Positions 36,469 to 47,622 of a stretch of DNA of 64,000 nucleotides are shown one piece after another. Source of the stretch: Gyrodactylus bullatarudis (Eukaryota; Platyhelminthes; Monogenea; Gyrodactylidea; Gyrodactylidae); the NCBI GenBank assembly GCA_012064415.1, contig SSNU01000127.1, forward strand, positions 451,152 to 515,151. The letters run 5' to 3'. Both the position numbers and the translations under genes were made by a program. The notes beneath the pieces are model-generated. The model saw nothing but the letters and a program-made list of their open reading frames with translations, did not search any database and was not told where the DNA came from. How positions within the stretch are numbered: position 1 is the stretch's first letter; each line of letters opens with the position of its first letter.

Positions 36469-38180
36469 AAATGCAAGCATATGCATTTCTACTCTATTTT
36501 ACTATTTCATTACTCAAATGGAATTATTTTTTATTACAAAAATCCTCGTTTCCCATCTAACTGTGACTGCTGACTCATTCAAATAAAAAAGTACTTTCAT
36601 TAATTCAATTCATTCATCCTGCAGTCTGCCAGGATTTTGTATATCTTTTCCAACTCAAAATTGTAGACTGACTACAGCAGAGATGGGAGAGTAATCCCAA
36701 AAGCATTATTCAATGTTATATCATCATCCTCTTCATCATTGTATATGAATTGAGAGTGTTTTTCTTACCAATCAAGTCAATTCAAAGATTGAATTGACAT
36801 ATCCACTCGAGGGGAAAGAGAAAGTCTGACTAACAGAAAAAAAACAAAGTTTAGACTTTCCCTGTGTCTTTACTGACCTGAACGACGTTTGCATTTTCTT
36901 TCCCCACACATATTCCAGCAATATTGCTAGTGTGCATGAATGGGGAAATCTCCCAAGATTGATAGTCTTTTCCTCAAACACTTTGGACATGATTGAACAT
37001 TTTGATAGATATAAGTTTGGTTGTTTTTAGCTTATCAATGTAAAATTGATACTTTTGAATTTTTAGTGCTGATTGACAATTATAATTCATCATTAGAATA
37101 ATAACATCATGTGCAGAAATTTTAACCGTTTTCAAGAATCTCACACAAGCTCAAAAACAAAAAATCTAATCAAATAAAAATAGTTTTAAAGTCTCTTACT
37201 TACTCAAGAAATGATAGAAATTCTTTGGTTTTTTTTAAGCAATGACTCATAAGTTTAAAAATTAGCTCGAAAAATACTAGTGAAGATTTTTCCTGAGTGA
37301 AAAGAAAGGTCGATGCCAATCTCAATTTTTTCATCAAGAATTCAAATTTTTTTGTAGAATCTAGCCACACATTCAAGATCTCTGGTGTTTTCTTTAAATA
37401 GAGGGAGTTTTAATTCATGAAGATATTCTTCAGCAAACATAGTCGGTAATCATTTTGAAATAAAGAAGACATGAATTATCTCGGCAATTCTTCAATACTC
37501 AATCTCTGAAGAGAATGATCAAAAACTCGATTTATAAGGTTGCTGAAATTGGACGAAATTTTCATTAATGTCACTCAGTTTAGACACATTCTGTGTACCT
37601 GCTGCAGGTACGAAATCAGTAAATCATTTGAGATGACTTTTTAGGATCTAGTTACACATCCTAAGCTGTTGAAAGACTGATGAAAGTGACCTAAATGAAG
37701 AATTCGCAAGAGAAACAACATCTCCAATACAATAATAATCTTATCATCCAGAAGGCCTTCATGGTGGATTTAATTGTTTTATCATGTCCGGGGGATATTG
37801 TGGGAAAATGGGCAATGAAATAAATGGAGAATGACTTTCGCGCGTTAAAAATGTGCAAAACATAATCTGAGTATTATTATTTATCAGAAAAGTTAGTAAT
37901 CTCGTGAGTTGTTATCACACATTTTAGAATACTATTACTAATAGTCTATTAGTATAAGGATAAACTAATTTCGTACTGGCTCAAAACTTATATTTATAAA
38001 CATACTGATTCAAAGGTTATACTGTAACATATAGTATAGTACAATCGAAACCGAAACGCAATGGCCAATGGCCACCCCAGTCCGAAGAAGTTAAAGCTTA
38101 ATTTACCGGATTTTACAAGGAATTCATTGAAGCATTTAGTTTTTAAAAGTGAAAAAATTGGGTTTTTTAAACTTTATTAA

Positions 38181-38200
38181 ATTATTATTATTATTATTAT
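38181..38200. repeat. ATT microsatellite
   Basis: About six ATT units in intergenic sequence. Confidence 0.8.
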
Positions 38201-41200
38201 GCAATAAATTATTAAATGTGTTATTCATTAGTTCTCATATGTTAATGAAACTTATAAACCGATTAATAAATCTCGCTAAAATTATATGCATCTTCATTTG
38301 CATGAACAGTTAACCACCCATAATACTGAATTTTCCTACCTTTACATGTTATTATATACATTTCAGTAGGAATAGATCAAGAGTAGATCTAAAAAATATA
38401 TACAACTTTATCGGAGTTTCTTAAAAGAGGTTTGCAATTGAGTTTCAGTTCCGACTGTATAATAATTACATAATTATGTGGACCAGAGAGGTTTTAGAGA
38501 GTTTTAAACACATCAAAGTATATAAAACACAAGGTCAATTTTCATAAGAACATAAAAATTACCCTTTGAAAGCACTCTAAAAATCTTGTTTCCACTTGTA
38601 AGCGACCGATCAAAATCAATGTTTTGGATCACATACTAAAGGGGTGTGGATCAAGTAATAGGATTTGAAAAAATCTTTATTATTTTCGAGTATCTTGTGA
38701 AAATCATAGAATTCCATTCTTGATAACAATAGCGTAGCAAATTAAAAATAATTTTGATGAATAAACGTTGACCATAAAAATTCTATTTCTTGTGTTTAAG
38801 GGGAAAAATTTTTATTCAGCTGATTGTAAGAATGCAATTTTTATTAAATTTCAACTTGTTCAGAATAACTTTTTTATTCCCAATCATGTTAAATAATGTT
38901 CTGAAAAGTAATTAAATTGGTTGTTGTACATTGTACAATAGATATTCAATAGATTACACTCAACAATTTCATTCATTCCCTGTGAATTGAAACAGAATAA
39001 ATATTCACATAAAAACTGATAAAGAAAAACTCCATTTCAGTCTGATTTAATTAATTATTTTTTTGTATATTATTCATTAATGCACATTTACAAGTATGTA
39101 AAGAGTGTATTTTCATTTATATATAGACTCTTTCAAACACGGTTACAAGTCTCATATAAAATTCCCTTTGAAAATATGCCTCTGGGATTTGGTTGTCTAC
39201 TTTTGATTAAAGATATTCCCTGTAAATTAGTCAAGTCTATCAGTGTACTTATTACTATTTTACTCTGAATAGTATTCGTTCTGTATTCTTATTTTTAAAA
39301 GTAGGCCAAATTATCCAAGCCTTAATCTCATTTTGAAGGTAATCGAAAACTAAGCATTTTATCCTCTAAGACCATACATTTTCAAGTTTGTTCTAATACA
39401 CAAAATCTTGATTGAAAATCACAATTTTTTGAACACGCGTCAAGATTTTATCAATGAATTTAACTACGAGAAAGGATAAAATTGAGCTGCTCAATTTGAG
39501 CAATGTTGAACAGTTTTTGCAACATTTTGAATAAAACTGGGGCTTTTAAAATTGAGTCTTTTTTGCACATTGAAAGAAATTCATAGGAAATTAGATAAAT
39601 TTTGATGATCTTAGGGAATTTTTCCTTTTGATTAATCCTGATGAAATGTATTTCAAAAGTTGGAATTCCAACTGAAACAATAATCATTAAAAGTAAAAAA
39701 ATGGCGTGCATCAAATTTTCAGTTTTGCGAAATTATTCTACTCGTTCTTGACATTGAAATTGGTATGCCAATAGAAAGAAACCCTGAGAGCTGTCAAAAT
39801 TCATTTCAGTCTCTTGTGATGAACGAGCAGAGACAGATATAGAATCAGGTGAATTTTTCTTCATTCTTCCATGACCATGTTGATTCATTTCTAAGCAATA
39901 ATGCAAATTAGTCTGCTTTTTTTCATTCTTCCTTACTCCATAATATTATTGAAACTTGAGAATCAATATTACTTTTTTTCAACCATCCTCCAACAATCCT
40001 CCAACAATGTTAAACGCAGTCAAAATTATAAAGTTGTTTAATATTTTCATCAAGAATTCAAATTTTTTAAATATTCTTTGGAATCCTAATCATGTTACCC
40101 CATGTTTTACCAGTTGAATAAAAAAATTAGTTTTATGAAAAATATCGTCATTTTTCAAATTTCGATTTGGCGCCAGAATCCCATCTCTTGGAACTTTGAA
40201 CTGAAAATTATTATTGATTTGAAAGTTGGAGGCTGATAAAAGAGGTTTTTTAGGATCAGGATTAGACAAGAAAGCTGAACACAGTCAAATTACCAAAAAT
40301 CTCCCCAATTTCGAGAGATTTTGGCTTATCGAGATTTCATTGATTTTCAAGTAGTGAAAATGATCAAAAAATTAAAATTCAGCGCCTAAGGTTATGCATC
40401 ATATAAGATTCAGTTGAACTGATTTTCTTGTCTAATCCCTAATTTTCATTTCAAAGTTCCAAAAAATGGGATTTCTTTTTCTACTGGAACGATGCAAGCC
40501 AAAAGCGTTGTGGTTAATATATGCCGAATATTAGCTCCCTGAACAACTACTTGATTCAAAAATTTTCTTTTTTAATATTCTTGTGGATTTTCAACAAGGG
40601 AATGACTTTTTCTTTTACAATAAACGCATTCCTAGGAATACAAAACCTATTTGTCATGTTTTTTTCAATAGAACGAACAACTCCTCAGTCATAAACAAGT
40701 CTCTATTTTCTTACCATGGTGATAAACTGTTTAAGAAATTTTCATTTCGTAAGATATTTCATTTCTTTTGGTTCACTTGTCAACAACTTGAAGATTTGAA
40801 TTATATTTTTCTCACCTAGGGGAAAACCACCATTCTTGTACATTCTGTATGCTAGTAGGCAGGGTAAATAATAAAATTTAATTGACTTATTTTATAAAGA
40901 ACTGTGAAATGCAGCTGTTATTTCGGGTAAAGTATCCTATTTGTAGACTTTCATTGTTCCCCTGGTCAATAGTAGTATCCCCTCCACACCCTATTTAAAG
41001 TCATGATTACAGTATTACGACTTGAATGGAAAAATCAATTACACTTTTTTATAGTTGATGATTTCACTTTATTTCGTATTTCTCTAACAAAAAAAGTGTA
41101 AAAATCCAAGAGGAGATAAGGTCTTTTAATGAAGCACCCTGGTTGTATTGTATGTTCAGTTCTCTTTGACTTGACTTTTTAAAATTGTAATAAATTTGTT

Positions 41201-41795
41201 ATGAGCCTGATATATATCTGCATTGAAAAGGATTTATGCATTTTCATTTAAAGCTTAGTACTACCCAACATAGGTAAAATGTGTAATAAAAGACGTCGGT
41301 TAAGGATAGAACGTCTTCATGCTGCTTTCATCGTCATCATACTTGAATATTCCTCTCGCTCTATGTGTTTGTGCGTACAAAAGGAAGAAAACCTGCAATA
41401 TGACGTATTATTATTACATCTATCTACTCTTTAGCAATTCCAATTATTGTTACAATAGGCAATTTAGAGGGGGAAATAATAATTTGTAAAATCCACCAAA
41501 GATGTATCTGTCAAGATTCATTATCTCTCTACGCCCCAATTAAAGATCCATTAAGTCAAAATCTATACATTTTCAAAGAATCCAAGAATGCATCACATTC
41601 TTTTGACCTTGACAATATCCAAATATCACTTAATTGCTTCAGTTTTCATTTCAAGTGTGACTGTTGCTTTATTTCATCATGATTTTTATCTCATCACTCT
41701 CATTACTCATTTTTACACAGGGTTTTATTCGTTCAAAAATAGGAATAACAAAACTAAATTCAAGATTAAAGATTTGCAGGGATTACTGAATACTA

Positions 41796-42424
41796 AGGCC
41801 TCAAAAAAGTACTATTTGGTCTATTTTTACTCTAGACAAAGGACTGACTGAGTTGCAATCATCTGAAGAAAAGATCTGCCCATCTTATCCCAATTTAAAG
41901 ATAGCTGGTACCATTTCTGCACTAAATTGTTGTCACGGTACTTTTTGAATTATTTTTCTGAATTAAGTCTCAGAGTATAGTATTCTCCAACTAATAAACG
42001 ACCAATCAAAATTTTTTGATGAATGGGTAACTAGATTCCTGAGCTAGCAGTATTTCATCGTGTAAGCTGATAGCAAGTCAAAAATTATTCCATATAATTG
42101 AAAATTTAAACTATAAGGATTTCTTCTGTAAAATGAGCGCTATAACAGTTAAATGGTGAAAAATATTTGACAAAAAATCAGAAATTTTGATGACACAAAA
42201 TAGTATCTCATAAAAATTTCATCGTCTACTAGTTGAAGAATACTCTATGACTTAAATATAAAAAATAGTACAAGAAAGTGCTGAAAAAACAATTTAGTGG
42301 ATAAATAGTAACAGTTATCTTTAATTTGGGATAAGATGAGCAGATTTATTCTTCAGATTGTCGAAATTCAGCCAGCCCTTTATCTAGAGTATAAATAGGT
42401 CGAATAATACTTTTTTGAGGCCCA
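41796..42424. mobile_element. Foldback element with ~200-nt inverted arms
   Basis: The left arm (about 41796-42000) and right arm (about 42222-42424, inverted) align along their whole length. Shared words include GGCCTCAAAAAAGTA at both outer ends, TCTAGA/TCTAGATAAA, CATCTTATCCCAA, CACTAAATTGTT and the inner AGAGTAT ... CTCCAACTA / CTTCAACTAG. The loop is about 220 nt and has no ORF. A third, single arm copy lies at 60704-60872. This is the form of a non-autonomous foldback or long-TIR DNA element, or of two nested insertions of one repeat. Confidence 0.7.
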
Positions 42425-43679
42425 ACTAACCAGTGACTATAGAAATTAGCACCTGAAGAGAAAAAAAGTATTTTCATTGTAATTTGGACTGGATTTTTTG
42501 ATTGATTACTTTTTGATTTTTCTTGGTTCTTTTATCTATCGATCAACTGATACATGCTCAAGAAAATAAATGTCTTCTGGGTAAATTTTCAAACTCTGAA
42601 GTCGATTTCTAGAGGAAGACCTTGACGTAAATTAGGAACTAGGCTTCTTTATTGAATTAAAAACAATGTACAAATACTTAGAGGTCAGGAGTCCTTTAGC
42701 AGAATTTAATACTGAATTTTAAAATACAGTTCATCAAAACCAGGAATTAGTTTTCTAGTAACTAACTCTTAAAGGAAACTAACACAGTTATTTTCGGAAA
42801 ACAGATTTTATCTCAAGATCGTGCGATCTCAAACAATCTTATTTCTAAGATGGATCAAATGGTACTTTTAAAGGGCATTCTTCTATCCATAAGAGTCCTT
42901 AGAGTTCATAGTTTTTTTCGGAAAGTCGGTACAAAGATGAGGTTAAAGTCTTTACTTTAGATTCAGTATTCAATTTTATTATAGCCTTGAAAAACTACCT
43001 CGAGTGATTCCAATGTTTATCCAGTTTTTACGGATCAAGAGAACAATCATTAATTCTTCTTAGCTTGAGAGAGTGCTTGAAATATTGTAATTCTATCTAA
43101 TTCACTCTTACCTGATCAATCTGTTCTCTACTTCATCATGAGGACATGAAACCAACTCTCTCTTTCTACTCGACATGAAATGGAACTTTTCTTGTTATTA
43201 AAACAATTCGCCTTTCTCTACTCGTCATCCTCTTATCATTTGGAAAGGATTACTTTAACAAATAGACATTACATTCAGGCCTAGGAACTTTGTGGATAGG
43301 CAGAAAAATTGAATACTTTTGTAAATGTTATTCTCTCTTGTTTCAATGAGAAAATAAAATCTTCCCTAGGGAAACAAAAAAATTCTTTTTCTTCTGCATT
43401 TTGTCGTTTTTTTCACCTACCTTCCTCTTTCTTTCTCGACTGTTTTATTCTCGACTGTTATACTGCAAAAAGAGAAAAAGGAGGGAATTTTTGAGTTCAT
43501 TATACTTTTTTTTCTTCTCTGAATAAAATTAATTTTAATATGGCTAATCGAAAATTTAGCTGGCAGAGAAAAATAAAAGACAAAAAATGACTCACTCGGG
43601 GGAAAACAGAGATTTTATTCAGTCTTTGAATCGCTCAAATTTCTAAGATTTTACTCATAGATCAACTTTCAAAAACAAT
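42425..43679. other. Intergenic, nothing recognised
   Basis: AT-rich sequence between the foldback element and the reverse-transcriptase fossil; short ORFs only, no family recognised. Confidence 0.5.
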
Positions 43680-44030
43680 GAGTCCAATTTTTCCTATCCA
43701 AATCATCTCTAGAAAGCTCACATCTTTAACGTCAATTAACTCTGGTGTGCCACAAGGTTCCATTATAGGCTCATTTATCTTCAACCTTATTTTCGAGTGT
43801 GACACCCTCAAATACTGCGCAGACGAAACCAATCTTTAACAAGATCGCTAACATTAAAAATTCCCTATGGAAGATTGGTCTGAAAATCAACCGACCTATG
43901 GCTCTCAAATGCACATAATCTTCCAGCCAGCCATTCCCTTATGATATTTTCACTTCCTTCAAAGACTTTGGCGGCCAAGGCTTGGCCTCTATTATGACCA
44001 TAATCTAAACACATACAGCCATCCCCATGA
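43680..44030 (+). pseudogene. Non-LTR retrotransposon reverse-transcriptase fossil
   Basis: In one frame from about 43735 the text reads NSGVPQGSIIGSFIFNL and then KYCADETNL before a stop. These are the RT block with the SGVPQGS signature and a decayed YADD box, brought close together by a deletion. Downstream, in a shifted frame, DLWLSNAHNLPASHS resembles the next RT block. Frames are broken, so it is inactive. Clade not assignable by eye (Jockey/CR1-like in style). Confidence 0.75.
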
Positions 44031-45190
44031 AATCCTTAAAAAGATCCGTTAACATTGATAAAAATTTAACTTTTTTTCTTGAGAATTACTTCAAATAACT
44101 CAAATCAGTTCAAATAGATTATCAGCTCGAAATTCAAAAATTATTTCTATTTTAAAAGCTAATTATATTGGGACTTTAGAAAAATATTGAGTTTTTATTT
44201 AAAGAATAGTAAATTCTTGTATGAAAAAATTCTCATTCAATGCAGATTCAAGATTCGATTGTTGATCAAGACAAACTTTATATAGAAATTCACAAATAAT
44301 ACACATTTTTAAGTTAACTCATAAGTAAAATTGAAAATTAAATTCCTACGATGAAGGGGTGAGAGTGTGTCATCCTTACATCTCGTCCAGTGAAGTAAGT
44401 ACCTTCCTTTCCATGTCTAATAATGAACAATGTAAAAATGTTTAGCTTTTCTTATCATTTTCTGTCTGCAGGGATAAACTTGATTCTTTGAAAAGTTGAA
44501 AAGATTACTCTAGACTCCCTATATTGCAATGCGTACTTGTGTGCTCCTTCTGGTAATTTTGTGTCTACAATAGGCATAATAAGCACTTTTGATAATAAAA
44601 TTCTTTAGTTTTTCCCCCTCTCAAACCATGGTAACTAGCAACAACCTCTTTGAATAGGGCAATAGGGTTTTCAACAAGAAAGCTTTCTCTTCCCTCTTAT
44701 CATTACATAATAATAATAATAATGTAATACAATGCAACATTTATTCTTTTTTTTATCAAGTATGAAAAATTTTATGCATGTTTACAATATGTATAAGGAA
44801 ACATACACACATGAACCATTCTCTGGGCCACTAGTTAAAATTTAGTCATTCGATAAAAGTCAAAAATGTATGTTTTCAACAAGACAAATCCCAAAAGAAT
44901 ACCGTGGATAAAAGAATTTCGGTTTTTCCTCAACGTTTGCTTTTCATGGAATTCTAAAGCTGTAATTGATATGAAGTTGAGAATTTATGATTTATGCTAG
45001 GATTTTCTGAAATAAAACCTTTTACTAAATAAAAAAAATCAATTTTAAAATTTAGATTTTTCAAATTTTTGAACATTGACAGTGAGAAAAGTCAAAAAGT
45101 TTTTGATAGAATTTTAAAAGTTTTGTATAAAAAGAAAAAAATCATGGAAAAAGTACTGGTTTTCTAATGTAATAGAAATCCGAGTTGCTT
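44031..45190. other. Intergenic with ATA microsatellite
   Basis: AT-rich; an imperfect ATA/AAT run lies at 44707-44724. No gene recognised. Confidence 0.5.
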
Positions 45191-45258
45191 GGGCGTTTGG
45201 ACGAGTGGATTTAGCATTAGACTAAAAGAGGTCTTTGGTTCAAATCCCAGGTTATGGC
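45191..45258 (+). repeat. tRNA-derived SINE head or decayed tRNA gene
   Basis: A good RNA polymerase III A box (TGGACGAGTGG, 45198-45208) and a perfect B box (GGTTCAAATCC, 45237-45247) have tRNA spacing. The D-arm text resembles a class II (Leu/Ser) tRNA, but the acceptor stem does not pair and the T stem is imperfect. It is therefore more likely the head of a tRNA-derived SINE or a tRNA pseudogene than a working tRNA. The SINE body, if present, would follow to about 45340. Confidence 0.6.
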
Positions 45259-45340
45259 ATACTAACAAGTCCAAAAGAGGATGCATACTGGAGATATATT
45301 TCCTAAGCGCCTAGACCGAAATAACTTTTTCTCTGTGACA

Positions 45341-46311
45341 TATTTTTATATCGACTTTTTGAAATGATTTCTTTTTACAGCAAGTACCTGAATAGGCTTG
45401 ATGAAAAATAGATGAGGATTCCTTATTCAGGAATTAATAAGTGAAAATAAGTACAGCTACGAAAAGAGAGGAAATACAAGACTATATAATGAAATTATGC
45501 CCAACTCTAACATGAGTCATAAGAAGAAGTATCAAAAATTGTGAGTAATTGACTCAAGTCACGAGTCGTTGGAAAGAAGACAATGAAGATCCACTATATG
45601 GAAAAAAGAGAATCTTGATGATGGTATCCAATATATATTGGGAAATAACCAATAAATAGACTAAAGGGCTGAATATAACTCTTTATGTATTGCACACTGC
45701 ATTTTAAATACCATATTTTTTATTGCTGGATAACAAAGAAATATCAAGATTATTGAGAAGCTATTGTAGGAAAATGATAAAATCTATAACGAAAATCTCA
45801 CACAGTCTTATCTAATTACAAGATCACCATCATTGGTCAAAAACACATGAGTCATATGCTTATTATCTGCTTAAATTTGGAGAGATCTGGAAATAAACAC
45901 ATATATAGATATTTGGCAATTTTGATAATTTGAGCATGCACTAAATGTCTGGGTCAAATTAAGAAACTTTCTAACGATTAAGAATAAATTGATATTTTTT
46001 GAATGTGTACTTTGAAGTAGTTGCATCATTATCCATATAAATTGTGATAAACTAATAAAATCTCCCCTTTTGTAAATGTGATATATTTCACAGGGAGAAT
46101 TTCGCTGGAATAAGAATAGTATTATTGTAATTATTTACTCAAGCGTCAGAATTAAAATTTTTACTAATTTGAAAATTTCAAATTGAATATTTTACTAAAA
46201 AATTTTTAGATTTTACCAAATTTTTTTAACATCTTTCTTTGAACTCGTTGAAAGTTTCAAAAATTTCCTCAAATTAGCCTACATTTTATAGTCTATCAAT
46301 CTGGTCCTGTA
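45341..46311. other. Intergenic upstream of CCDC25
   Basis: AT-rich sequence with no coding signal; its right end should include the CCDC25 promoter, but I see no clear core element. Confidence 0.5.
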
Positions 46312-46953
46312 ATGGTCTTTACTTTATACACTCAAACTGCCGGCTCTACTCATTTAATATATTACGGTAAAGATAAGTTTGAAAATGATCTCTTGATTCA
46401 ATACGGATGGCCAGAGGACGTTTGGTTCCACGTTGATAGTTTGTCATCTGCTCATATTTACATTCGTCTTAATAAAAACGAAACTATTGATTCACTGAGT
46501 CCTGAGTTAATAACAGAATGTGCACAGCTTACAAAAGCGAATAGTATTGAAGGTTGTAAAAAGAATAATGTAAAGGTTGTTTATACAGTCTGGGGTAATC
46601 TTAGGAAAGATGGAAGCATGGATGTTGGTCAAGTTTCTTTTAAAGACAGAAAGATTGTCAAAAGTGTAATTGTTGAGAAGGCTGACAAGGAAATGATAAA
46701 ACGATTGGAATCAGCCAAAACTGAAGTATCCTGTCTAGATCTTGCGGAGTATCTTCGAGGTGAACGAGAAACCAGAGACAAAGCTAGGGAAGCAGAAGCC
46801 GCAGCTATAAATAGACTTATTAAGAAGAATCAGAAAGATGCACTCAAGGCTGCTGAAGAATTAAAGAAATTAAGGAGCTATGATAGCATGTTTGAGAACA
46901 GCAAAATGACATCCAATCAAGATGGAGGCAATGATTCTGACGACTTTATGTAA
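46312..46953 (+). CDS. CCDC25: Coiled-coil domain-containing protein 25 (CCDC25)
   Basis: Single exon, 213 aa, near the usual ~208. The N-terminal half is the NFACT-R/DUF814-type domain (MVFTLYTQTAGS start, GWPEDVWFHVDSLSSAHIYI, NNVKVVYTVWGNLRKDGSMDVGQV in pieces). The C-terminal half is a charged coiled coil (ERETRDKAREAEAAAINRL) ending in an acidic DDFM tail. The ATG at 46312 gives the exact conserved family start MVFxY/L. In mammals CCDC25 has been described as a membrane DNA sensor; in this organism its role is unknown and the NFACT-R fold suggests an RNA or ribosome link. AATAAA overlaps the end of the gene (46953-46958). Confidence 0.95.
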   Translation: MVFTLYTQTAGSTHLIYYGKDKFENDLLIQYGWPEDVWFHVDSLSSAHIYIRLNKNETIDSLSPELITECAQLTKANSIEGCKKNNVKVVYTVWGNLRKDGSMDVGQVSFKDRKIVKSVIVEKADKEMIKRLESAKTEVSCLDLAEYLRGERETRDKAREAEAAAINRLIKKNQKDALKAAEELKKLRSYDSMFENSKMTSNQDGGNDSDDFM

Positions 46954-46958
46954 ATAAA
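46953..46958 (+). terminator. CCDC25 poly(A) signal AATAAA
   Basis: AATAAA immediately at the stop codon. The following gap to the convergent p66 gene (to 47622) shows no coding signal apart from a hairpin at 47561-47585. Confidence 0.4.
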
Positions 46959-47560
46959 AAAATTATCATTAATAATTTATTATAGATTATGTATATATTA
47001 ATATTAGTTTTCATTTCGAATAGTGTTTGGGTTGATCCGATAGGTGGAGATCGAAACAAGGAGAAACACTCAGTATTCAACTATACGTGTCTGATTTTTT
47101 TGGATATTTCTTTACAAGTTTTTCGATAATTTTGAGACAATCATATTTTAAAAATTCCATCCCATTTATTGGAATAGAAGGAGGTTTTTGACATGGGAAT
47201 TCATGATTTTTGAAATTGACTCGAATATTGATGCGGAATCATTGGGAAATATAGATGTAAAAAAAGGATCAAGCGTCTTATGATAACTTTGAGTACATAA
47301 AACTTTTGATAAGAATGATGAATGTATTATAATATAAAATCAGGTTTTCAAGAATATAAGAATATTTTTCAAGGGATGGGAGGTTCATGTGGTAACCAAA
47401 TACAAAACTACTTTTGATAATACGTATAAACCAAGGTTGGGGTTCGCATGTTGATAGATTGAGAGACGCTTATTAGGAATTTAGCGTCCTTGAGTAAAAT
47501 CGTTAAGAGGAGGGAATGGAAAAATTAAATATACAAAATGATATAATAATAACAGTAAGG

Positions 47561-47585
47561 AGACGAGAATATGATATCGTCTCGC
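47561..47585. other. Small hairpin in p66 3' flank
   Basis: GAGACGA (47561-47567) and TCGTCTC (47579-47585) form a perfect 7-bp stem with an 11-nt loop about 40 nt past the p66 stop codon. Could fold in the p66 3'UTR; function unknown. Confidence 0.35.
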
Positions 47586-47622
47586 ATAAGAGAGACAAAA
47601 AAACATGAAATTTTCACATGAA

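Larger units (their letters stand above)
36312..41795. other. Gene-poor region upstream of protocadherin
   Basis: Holds the protocadherin 5' flank, including a CCAAT-type inverted repeat at 36441-36468, an ATT microsatellite at 38181-38200, and otherwise AT-rich sequence without convincing coding signal. Confidence 0.5.

Noticed and set aside
38062..38074. TGGCCAATGGCCA near-palindrome as a regulatory site
   Set aside because: Too short, isolated and not near any gene start.
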